A DNA stretch of 8,594 nt, taken from an archaeon. GTDB lineage: Archaea > Nanobdellota > Nanobdellia > SCGC-AAA011-G17 > GW2011-AR17. Below are positions 1 through 5,878 of this stretch, one piece after another. Location: assembly GCA_023245975.1 (NCBI GenBank), contig JAHFJF010000033.1, positions 1-8,594 of the forward strand, in the 5' to 3' direction. Position 1 is the first letter of the stretch; every line of letters starts with the position of its first letter. The notes under the pieces are model-generated. The model was not told the origin of the DNA. It searched no databases and was given only the letters and a program-made list of their open reading frames with translations. The translations under genes were made by a program, and so were the position numbers.

Positions 1-856
1 TTTTTGTCCTAGAAGAGGCTGGCCAGACATTCCTGCCATTGATTATGCCTGCAACTAATTCCTTGTCTTTCGGAAATTTATCCAGTAATTGAAGATTTGA
101 ACGGCCATCAACGAAATCCAGGCCGATTCCATTTACAGGCATAGAAAATAATTCGTCGGCAAAATTGTTCACGGCCCCGAAATATACGTGCAAGTGAACA
201 TTTTTATTTAACTTTTCTAAAAAATTATCATAGCCTTGTGGTATGCCGTGCGTCAGGAAAGATGGCTCCTCAAGCTGTATTGTAGATGACATGCTACCAA
301 TCAAAGAGATATACTGCTCTGATAATATATCAAACAGTTGTTGCTTTGTTTTTCCAGTATTATTTAATGAATAAGATAAAAGTGTCCAAGGGCCAATCAA
401 AGCTATTTTTTGATGTTTCCGATGCTGCTCACTAATCGATTTATGGATACTATGTACGCCAAAAAAATCTACAAAGTAAGGGTCATGCTCGATTTCAGGC
501 TGCACTACATGATAATTTGTATTGAACCATTTAACCATTGGAGAGGCAGATGCATTTTTTGTGCCACGCGGTATTGAAAGGTATACAGCTAAATCACTGT
601 TTGCCTGCTCGGGTGTCCCGAACCTTTTAGGGACTATGCCGAACATAGTTGCTGTTCTTAACATCCGGTCATAAATGTCTATATCAAAACAGGGTTGGAG
701 ATCTAATCCTTCTTGCGCATTTTCATTATACACCCTTACTCTATATTCAGCCTCGCCTATATCAGAAGCTTTGTTCTTACAAGACCAGAAACCTTCAACC
801 GCTTTTTTTATTAAAGAACCATAAACATTGGGAAAACCAAGGTTGGTTGTTTTCAT
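1..856 (-). CDS. metE: Cobalamin-independent methionine synthase (MetE-like), N-terminal domain, partial at left edge
   Basis: Reading from the ATG at 856 to the window edge gives 285 residues without a stop; the 3' end is missing. The family transfers a methyl group from 5-methyltetrahydropteroyl-triglutamate to homocysteine, giving methionine. N-terminal-domain landmarks seen in order are NLGFP (5-9), VPKRFG (75-80), VKWFNTNYH (108-116), LIGPWTLLSYS (153-163), QLEEPSF (194-200), the NGIGLDF stretch (242-248) and AGIINGRNVW (269-278). The catalytic zinc site lies in the C-terminal domain beyond the window, so activity cannot be judged. The usual RELK folate-tail segment after GFPRxG is replaced by SLIK (14-17), and the region is one residue shorter. 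K109 of the KWFNTNYH motif is kept. Many archaea have only the C-terminal domain or a split gene, so this could be full-length or a free-standing N-terminal protein. It starts 39 bp after leuS and may have its own weak promoter. Family assignment is secure; the symbol is less so. Confidence 0.85.
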   Translation of the reverse strand, partial: MKTTNLGFPNVYGSLIKKAVEGFWSCKNKASDIGEAEYRVRVYNENAQEGLDLQPCFDIDIYDRMLRTATMFGIVPKRFGTPEQANSDLAVYLSIPRGTKNASASPMVKWFNTNYHVVQPEIEHDPYFVDFFGVHSIHKSISEQHRKHQKIALIGPWTLLSYSLNNTGKTKQQLFDILSEQYISLIGSMSSTIQLEEPSFLTHGIPQGYDNFLEKLNKNVHLHVYFGAVNNFADELFSMPVNGIGLDFVDGRSNLQLLDKFPKDKELVAGIINGRNVWPASSRTK

Positions 857-875
857 CGCTTATTTTATGAAATCC

Positions 876-890
876 TATATTAAAAATCTT
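876..890 (-). promoter_or_regulatory. Candidate TATA promoter of the metE-like gene
   Basis: On the minus strand the short gap between leuS and the metE-like gene contains ATTTTTAATATAG, centred about 24-25 bp before the ATG at 856. No Shine-Dalgarno sequence precedes that ATG. The spacing would put the transcription start at or next to the ATG, as for the other promoters in this window. The match to the archaeal TATA consensus is only moderate. The same five-T run could instead serve as a T-tract terminator for leuS, or as both. Confidence 0.4.
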
Positions 891-895
891 GTGCA

Positions 896-3739
896 TTAAT
901 TAACTAGAATTGCCGGCTTTCCTGGAAGAGCCTGCCTTGCCTTATTCTCTTTAGAGGCTTCAGCGCTGATTATCTCTACTTTAGCATTGAATTCTTCCCC
1001 TAACAAAGAAGATGCATCTGACAATGTTGCAAACTCCTCATCTTTTCCAATCAATATCAATGGGATTTTTGAAGAATCTTTTGCAACTGCCATCGCAAGA
1101 TTGCTTGCGTCTTTGCCTTTTTCTGCCATTTTAGGATTCTTCATCAAAGCTTTCATTATCTGACCAATATCCCTTGTTAGTGCAAGCTCTTTTTTCAATA
1201 TGGCCATGGCTTCATTTTTCCAATCTTCCGCTACAAATAAAGTAATCTTTTTAGGATTCTCTATCCTTGCCAATCTCAATACTTCCCTAATATCGTCCAT
1301 GCATTTAGTGATTATATTTTCAGAAGCGATTAATCTCAAATTAATTTCCTCCTCTGCAACATCAGGCCATAGAGAATTCGAGATTAATCCCTTGCCTCCA
1401 GACATGCCCCATACCTCTTCAGCTGTGAACGGTGTAATAGGGCACATCAGCCTTGCCCAATTCTGAACAAATCTCTTTCCTGTATCCTTATTATTTCCTT
1501 TTCTTCTCAAATACCATTTTATTGCTTCCTGCACCTCGAAATAAATTACATTAACAGCTTCACGGAAATTAAAAGCATCAAACGATTCTGTTGCCCTTCT
1601 TGTGAGCTCTCTTGATTTTGCGTCTAACCAGTTATCTATCCTAGAACTGCTAGCGCCTTTCAACGAAAGCAATTCTGAAGCTTGAGTTAGTGATTTTGAA
1701 ACAATTGACTTGTAATTCAATGCCAGCTCCTCATCCCAGACAACATCAGAATGCGGGCTGCCTATGTGGGCATAATATAGCCTCATGCCATCGACAGAAT
1801 ATTTTGTTATTGCATCTGTCACAGGCTCTGCCCCGCCTTTGCTTTTGGAAATTTTAGAGCCTTTTCCCAATACCCACCAGTTTACGAAGATCCCCTTGGG
1901 CCAATGCTTCTCATGCAATATCGCAACATGATTCATTATGAATACTGGAAAATGGACTGTCTGATGCTCTTTTCCGCCAAGATTTATGTCTAAAGGATAC
2001 CAATAATCAAAATCATCTTTTATCCTTTTAAGAATACCTTCACTTAACTTTGTTGATTTGGAAACTTCTTTTACTTCACCTTTTCCCAGGAAAACATAAT
2101 CAAAAAATCTTTCATTGAGCTGCTCGGTTTTTACTGTTCCGTCATTTATGTATTTTGATACGATATAATACGCAGGATACAAAGTGCTATCGCTTATCGG
2201 CTCTACTATCCATTTCTCATCAAATGGCAATTTCGTGCCAAGCCAATTGCCCAGCCTTGTGCATGCCCTATCCTGGAACCAATCCAAGACGGAAGGAAGG
2301 TTTGCCTTGTATTCGCTAGGCATTATATCCATCTTTTTTGCATGGTCTTTTGATTTTTTTGTTAATTCATTATCAGAATATCTTATGAACCATTGGTCTT
2401 CAATTTTCTTTATTATCACCTGCTTGCCACACCTGCACAAGACCTCTTCTGACAAGTCATGCATGGTTGATGCTTTATTTTCTGCAATCAAATCCTGCTT
2501 TACCAGCTCTTTCGCTTTCTCCACAGGCATTCCCTTAAACTTTCCTGCGACAGGGCGCATAATTCCAGTATGGAAGCCAACCTTGTAAATTTCCTTGGTC
2601 GCTTCTTCCAGCTTTTCCGTATCATTCTGGCTTTTAACTCCTAATTTTTCACAAATCTCTTTTGCCGGGAATTCCCCAAATCCCTTTGATTCTATTATCG
2701 GAATTGGAACGATTGATTTTACCTGCTCAAAATCCAGTTTGTATTTCTTGCATAATTCCTTGTTGTTTTGGATGTCCTTCAAGGCAATATAATCGTAAGG
2801 GGCATCACTAGGGACTGAAGTGACTATCCCGGTGCCCATATCTGGCTTTGCGAAGCTCGACGGCAAGATCATTATCTCACGATTAACTCCAGGCGCCATC
2901 ACTTTCTTGCCCAATAAGTCCTTTCCCTTCAATTTGCTTGCAACAGTTATGCTTTCAAACTGATGCCCTAATTTCTTTGCGGCCTCACTGCTGATTATCC
3001 AAGTTTCATTGCCAACTTTAGCTTTTACATATTCAACTTCAGGATTAATCCATAAGTTTGTCTGGCCAAAAACAGTTTCAGGCCTTAATGTTGCTGCAAT
3101 CAAATAATCTTTCTCCATCTTGAATTTCAATAATGTATATTCAACCTTCTCTGCATTGCCACCTTTAGAGATATCAGTTTCTGAAGCGTCTACTGCCACC
3201 GGCCCGTGCTCAGGGCAGAATGTGGCATAATATGGCTTTTGGACAAGAAGGTTATTATCTTTTAATTTCTTAAACTGCCATTGTATGAACATGTTATAAT
3301 CCTTGTAAGTTGTGCAGGTGAACCTTCTCCAATCCGCCAAGAAGCCGAATTTTCTCCAGTAATCCTTTACATAGACCTTGTTGAAATATTCTACAATCTT
3401 ATCTGGCTCTGTCAATGTCGCAATCGTTTTATCAGGGCAGCCGTTAGATTTCAGGTATTCAATCCAGTTTGGATCCCTGCTTCTTACTTTTGCCGCAAAA
3501 GAAATTGCCTGGTTACCAGAAGCATGCGTGCCAACAGGAAATAGAACATTGTATCCCTGCATCCTTTTATATCTTGTAATAAAATCTGTATATGAAAAAC
3601 CTCTCATGTGGCCGACGTGTAAGTAGCCAGATATGCCGGGGTATGCAAATATCATAAAGAATTTCTTTTTTCCCTTTATTTGTTCAGCATTATATAAACC
3701 TGCTTTCTCCCATTCATTAAGCCATTTCTCGTAATCCAT
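896..3739 (-). CDS. leuS: Leucyl-tRNA synthetase (archaeal/eukaryotic type)
   Basis: Class I aminoacyl-tRNA synthetase that activates leucine with ATP, charges tRNA-Leu in the cytoplasm and edits mischarged products. The 947-residue length fits archaeal LeuRS. The HIGH motif is HVGH (41-44), within an unusual AYPGISGYLHVGH setting instead of the common YPYPSG or FPYLSG. The CP1 editing domain contains ATLRPETVFG (216-225) and GTGIVTSVPSDAPYDY (302-317); D316 corresponds to the conserved aspartate that reads the amino group during editing. KISKS is at 629-633, followed by a VVWDEE segment (666-671). The anticodon-binding helical domain and the archaeal C-terminal extension follow, ending in a KARQALPGKPAI stretch (933-944) as in complete archaeal enzymes. 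The ATG at 3739 sits 26-28 bp downstream of a good TATA box and has no Shine-Dalgarno sequence, so a leaderless message is likely. No frameshift or missing catalytic motif was seen. Confidence 0.97.
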   Translation of the reverse strand: MDYEKWLNEWEKAGLYNAEQIKGKKKFFMIFAYPGISGYLHVGHMRGFSYTDFITRYKRMQGYNVLFPVGTHASGNQAISFAAKVRSRDPNWIEYLKSNGCPDKTIATLTEPDKIVEYFNKVYVKDYWRKFGFLADWRRFTCTTYKDYNMFIQWQFKKLKDNNLLVQKPYYATFCPEHGPVAVDASETDISKGGNAEKVEYTLLKFKMEKDYLIAATLRPETVFGQTNLWINPEVEYVKAKVGNETWIISSEAAKKLGHQFESITVASKLKGKDLLGKKVMAPGVNREIMILPSSFAKPDMGTGIVTSVPSDAPYDYIALKDIQNNKELCKKYKLDFEQVKSIVPIPIIESKGFGEFPAKEICEKLGVKSQNDTEKLEEATKEIYKVGFHTGIMRPVAGKFKGMPVEKAKELVKQDLIAENKASTMHDLSEEVLCRCGKQVIIKKIEDQWFIRYSDNELTKKSKDHAKKMDIMPSEYKANLPSVLDWFQDRACTRLGNWLGTKLPFDEKWIVEPISDSTLYPAYYIVSKYINDGTVKTEQLNERFFDYVFLGKGEVKEVSKSTKLSEGILKRIKDDFDYWYPLDINLGGKEHQTVHFPVFIMNHVAILHEKHWPKGIFVNWWVLGKGSKISKSKGGAEPVTDAITKYSVDGMRLYYAHIGSPHSDVVWDEELALNYKSIVSKSLTQASELLSLKGASSSRIDNWLDAKSRELTRRATESFDAFNFREAVNVIYFEVQEAIKWYLRRKGNNKDTGKRFVQNWARLMCPITPFTAEEVWGMSGGKGLISNSLWPDVAEEEINLRLIASENIITKCMDDIREVLRLARIENPKKITLFVAEDWKNEAMAILKKELALTRDIGQIMKALMKNPKMAEKGKDASNLAMAVAKDSSKIPLILIGKDEEFATLSDASSLLGEEFNAKVEIISAEASKENKARQALPGKPAILVN

Positions 3740-3761
3740 CTGATAGAATTATTTTTGGCAA

Positions 3762-3777
3762 GTATTTAAGCTTTTTT
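3762..3777 (-). promoter_or_regulatory. TATA/BRE promoter of leuS
   Basis: The 42-bp gap between the 226-residue gene and leuS reads, on the minus strand, AAAAAAGCTTAAATAC. CTTAAATA matches the archaeal TATA consensus TTTAWATA at seven of eight positions, and the purine-rich run before it fits a BRE. Its centre is about 27 bp before the leuS ATG, so transcription should begin at or near the start codon. This gives leuS its own promoter even if the upstream operon reads through. Confidence 0.65.
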
Positions 3778-3781
3778 GCAA

Positions 3782-4462
3782 TCAGGCATCAAGCTTGGCT
3801 TCTTTCGATTCTACTTTCCCATCTACATCCAGTATCCTCTCTATCTTCCCTTTTCTTTTTGCTTCAAGCCTTGCTCTTAGAGGGTCAGATTTCATTAATT
3901 CCTGAGAGAACTCTACATCAGTTATATGCAATACATGCTTTATTGTTAATAATTTGAAATCCTTCTTTACATCCCAAGAAAATTCTTCCAAACAATCTAA
4001 AGGCAAAGTTGCTGAGCAGAAGTTGGGCTTTATCGAGCCTCCAGGTTTGGGCAATGAGTTAGCTGTCTTTAACCTGTAGCTTGATGACTCTATCTTAAGC
4101 AGCAGGAATTCTTCTTTCATTTTGTCATAAATGCTCCTTAATTGCTCTGGCTTCAATTTGGAATTAATCTCTGCAGTATACAATTTACCTCTCTTAGAAT
4201 AGTCTGCTATTTCTATGCCTAATTCCTTCTCAAAATCTTTTGCTGCAATTATCTTCCCTGAAACATTTGCATCTTCCTTTATCCTTTCTGCGATAATCCC
4301 TACGAAATCATTTGCAAAATCAAAGCTTGATTTAATCTTCAAATCCTTGCCCTTCTTTACCTCGAAAAGGAACCTCTCGTAATCACCTTTGCCATATCTT
4401 GTGAATTTTTCACGAACAAGAGGATGCTGCTTGCCTTCAAAGATGGATCTTAGGAAATTCAT
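3782..4462 (-). CDS. Unrecognised soluble protein, 226 residues
   Basis: I do not recognise a characterised family. The protein is 226 residues, rich in Lys, Glu and Asp, with no signal peptide or membrane segment, so it is probably cytoplasmic. It appears to have an N-terminal region (about 1-60) of mixed strand and helix, a helical middle (about 65-125, with KLKPEQLRSIYDKMKEEF at 102-119), a Pro/Gly-rich turn SLPKPGGSIKP (136-146), a segment with two cysteines (C149, C157), and a strand-rich C-terminus with charged RARLEAKRKGKIERI (196-210). Its ATG overlaps the stop of the preceding gene in an ATGA arrangement and is preceded by a Shine-Dalgarno sequence, so the two are probably translationally coupled and may interact. 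The style resembles conserved hypothetical proteins I associate with DPANN archaea, but that is recollection and not evidence. Real gene: very likely. Function: unknown. Confidence 0.85.
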   Translation of the reverse strand: MNFLRSIFEGKQHPLVREKFTRYGKGDYERFLFEVKKGKDLKIKSSFDFANDFVGIIAERIKEDANVSGKIIAAKDFEKELGIEIADYSKRGKLYTAEINSKLKPEQLRSIYDKMKEEFLLLKIESSSYRLKTANSLPKPGGSIKPNFCSATLPLDCLEEFSWDVKKDFKLLTIKHVLHITDVEFSQELMKSDPLRARLEAKRKGKIERILDVDGKVESKEAKLDA

Positions 4463-4773
4463 TCCTTCACCTTCTTGGCATGCTTAGACAATTGTTTCAA
4501 GTCAGATTCTCCCTCTTTTGTCTTAGTGTAATCCGGCTGCTCGAAAACGGAATATAATAATCTCTCTGTTACATCCAGCCTGTCCTCTAGAAGTTCCAGC
4601 CGCTTTTCAGTTTCAATCTTATGCTTCATCTTCAACCTTTCTTCCTTGCTTATAGCCATTTTTGCATAATCACGTGAATTCCTGTAAAGATCAACAGTCA
4701 ATGTCTTCCCTACAGCAAAGATTATAGCAAATATAGCATTGAGGAGCTTCCCTATAAATGTTATTACCTTCAT
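4459..4773 (-). CDS. Small membrane-anchored coiled-coil protein, unrecognised
   Basis: This 104-residue protein opens with a hydrophobic segment (about residues 3-26, including NAIFAIIFAVG at 12-22) that could be a single membrane helix or an amphipathic anchor, since K8 interrupts it. A basic patch follows, then a long charged helix (about 43-80) with heptad-like leucines (KRLELLEDRLDVTERLL, 57-73) suggesting a coiled coil, and a hydrophilic, lysine-rich tail. I recognise no family. The gene begins 14 bp after the DHH gene and its stop overlaps the start of the 226-residue gene by 4 bp, so all three are probably one transcript. A likely picture, by inference only, is a membrane tether presenting the soluble partner encoded next. 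No clear Shine-Dalgarno sequence precedes the ATG. Confidence 0.75.
   Translation of the reverse strand: MKVITFIGKLLNAIFAIIFAVGKTLTVDLYRNSRDYAKMAISKEERLKMKHKIETEKRLELLEDRLDVTERLLYSVFEQPDYTKTKEGESDLKQLSKHAKKVKE
4467..4472 (-). promoter_or_regulatory. Shine-Dalgarno site of the 226-residue gene
   Basis: On the minus strand AGGTGA lies four bases before the ATG at 4462, inside the 3' end of the preceding gene. It matches the archaeal anti-Shine-Dalgarno complement GGAGGTGA. It supports this start and contrasts with the promoter-proximal genes here, which have no such site. Confidence 0.65.
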
Positions 4774-4787
4774 TCAATATAATGGAT

Positions 4788-5771
4788 TTATTTCTGTTTA
4801 TATTTATTTTGGCTGTATTGCTCGATAATAAAACACACCTGCTTTATCCTTTCCATATAATTAGAATTGCTGGTCTTGGTGCCAAAAGTAAAACCGCCGT
4901 TATTTCCGCGGCCGCCACCACCTAGACTATTGCAAATCTTTACCGTTTCAACTTCATCGTTATTGCCATAAATCATCGCTGAACCTTCTTCATTCTCAAA
5001 AAAAACTACGTACAAGTCAATTTTATCCCCGCTCTTTTCTCGCTGCCGATCATTTTCTCTCAGATACATAGGTGCATCTGACCTGTATAGGTCCATATTA
5101 GAAAGGCCAAACATAACACGAAAAGGGGAAGTTGCAACATAGACAAGGCTATCTTCAAGTTGTTTGTAAGCCGATTTCTTTCTTTTAATCAAATCCTGCC
5201 TCGGAGCTTCAAGAACGTCAATAAGTTCCCCATTCTTCTGCCAAGAATCGTCCTTTGCCAACATAGAAAAAAGCTTTTCAACATCAAAGCCGGACCTTAT
5301 AACTTCCTGGATTTTTTCTGCAAGCTTATAGTTATCAGTGCCAGTATTCTTGTAATCGTAATCCTGGGCAATTCCAGCAAGCCATTTAGCATAATCATCA
5401 TCATGCCTGCTATGCCATTCATTTATCAATTTGCTTGTGCAATCATCTTTTGATAATGTTATCTCAGCACAATATTTGCTGAGGAAACCATTCAGCTGGG
5501 ACATAGAACCATCGTGATGGTCAAACCATGATAAGTATTCGTGTTTTCTTTTTGCACGCTCGAAAAGATAAGTGTATCTCCTTATTGTAGGATTAAGATC
5601 CAAATCAGCGATTATAACTATCCCCCTTGGCTCATTGATAACCTCTTCAAGCTTCTTATGGAAGTCAGGGTAATCTGCAGGGAAATGCTTTGTTTCACCA
5701 AGGCCCCTCTTTAGCAAGGCATGCGCTATTATACCATCGCAATCTGTCCTGTCTGCAATTACATATATCAT
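4788..5771 (-). CDS. DHH/DHHA1-type phosphoesterase, divergent
   Basis: The DHH superfamily (RecJ, NrnA-type nanoRNases, c-di-AMP phosphodiesterases, pyrophosphatases) hydrolyses phosphodiester or pyrophosphate bonds using two Mn ions. Seen here, counting from the ATG at 5771 (327 residues), are motif I RTDCDG (8-13), motif II IIADLDLN (53-60), the signature DHH (84-86, in WFDHHDG), a probable fourth metal aspartate in IAQDYDY (134-140), and a C-terminal DHHA1-like glycine loop GGGGRGNNGG (284-293). Motif I usually begins with His (HxDxDG) or Asp; here it is Arg. The DHHA1 loop is usually GGGHxxAAG; here Arg replaces His. The metal aspartates remain, so catalysis is plausible but the substrate is not predictable. 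A TTG at 5786 would add five residues, but a TATA box sits about 26 bp before the ATG at 5771, which favours a leaderless start there. It probably heads an operon with the next two genes. Confidence 0.85.
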   Translation of the reverse strand: MIYVIADRTDCDGIIAHALLKRGLGETKHFPADYPDFHKKLEEVINEPRGIVIIADLDLNPTIRRYTYLFERAKRKHEYLSWFDHHDGSMSQLNGFLSKYCAEITLSKDDCTSKLINEWHSRHDDDYAKWLAGIAQDYDYKNTGTDNYKLAEKIQEVIRSGFDVEKLFSMLAKDDSWQKNGELIDVLEAPRQDLIKRKKSAYKQLEDSLVYVATSPFRVMFGLSNMDLYRSDAPMYLRENDRQREKSGDKIDLYVVFFENEEGSAMIYGNNDEVETVKICNSLGGGGRGNNGGFTFGTKTSNSNYMERIKQVCFIIEQYSQNKYKQK

Positions 5772-5793
5772 AATGGTAATAATCAATATAAGA

Positions 5794-5802
5794 TATATAA
5801 AA
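5794..5802 (-). promoter_or_regulatory. TATA promoter of the DHH operon
   Basis: The minus strand reads CTTTTATATATCT here, containing a perfect TTTATATA (5801-5794). Its centre is 26-27 bp before the ATG at 5771, the expected TATA-to-start distance. The TTG at 5786 would lie upstream of the predicted transcription start and so would not be in the message. Confidence 0.7.
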
Positions 5803-5820
5803 GTGCTTCTTTTTAGGATA

Positions 5821-5840
5821 TAAAGGCTTAAAATGGCTTA
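5821..5840 (+). repeat. 10-bp-spaced direct repeat upstream of the metG promoter
   Basis: TAAAGGCTTA and AAATGGCTTA lie head to tail, matching at 8 of 10 positions with GGCTTA identical. They are one helical turn apart and end just before the metG TATA box. They could be a binding site for a transcription factor, part of an alternative upstream TATA element (CTTAAAAT), or chance in AT-rich DNA. Confidence 0.4.
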
Positions 5841-5848
5841 GCGTAAGG

Positions 5849-5858
5849 AATTTAAACC
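5849..5858 (+). promoter_or_regulatory. TATA promoter of metG
   Basis: GGAATTTAAACC lies with AATTTAAA (5849-5856) centred 26-27 bp before the metG ATG, and the purines AAGGA directly before it could act as BRE. No convincing Shine-Dalgarno sequence precedes the ATG. Position and sequence fit a leaderless archaeal promoter. It is divergent from the DHH promoter, with about 50 bp between the two TATA boxes. Confidence 0.6.
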
Positions 5859-5878
5859 GATGTAACTAAATTAAGTGG

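Noticed and set aside
1..856. Horizontal transfer of the metE-like gene, suggested by more CGN arginine codons (4 of 10) than in leuS
   Set aside because: The DHH gene also uses several CGN codons, so the sample is too small and the contrast too weak.
649..870. 73-residue open frame on the plus strand
   Set aside because: It is antisense to the MetE-like coding region, whose minus-strand reading has many family motifs; the plus-strand product has low-complexity hydrophobic composition and no recognisable feature.
2184..2588. 134-residue plus-strand open frame inside leuS
   Set aside because: Shadow of the leuS reading frame; no promoter or ribosome site and no recognisable domain.
4797..4810. 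Possible TATA element (AAAATAAATATAAA on the minus strand) for the 104-residue gene
   Set aside because: It lies within the 3' end of the DHH gene, about 29 bp before the ATG, and is a weak match in AT-rich coding DNA; co-transcription from the DHH promoter is the simpler explanation.
4890..4925. Locally GC-rich patch in an AT-rich window
   Set aside because: It is explained by glycine codons of the DHHA1-like loop in the DHH protein.
5860..5865. Minimal start-stop uORF (ATGTAA) before metG
   Set aside because: It would be in the message only if transcription began upstream of the predicted leaderless start; there is no support for that.
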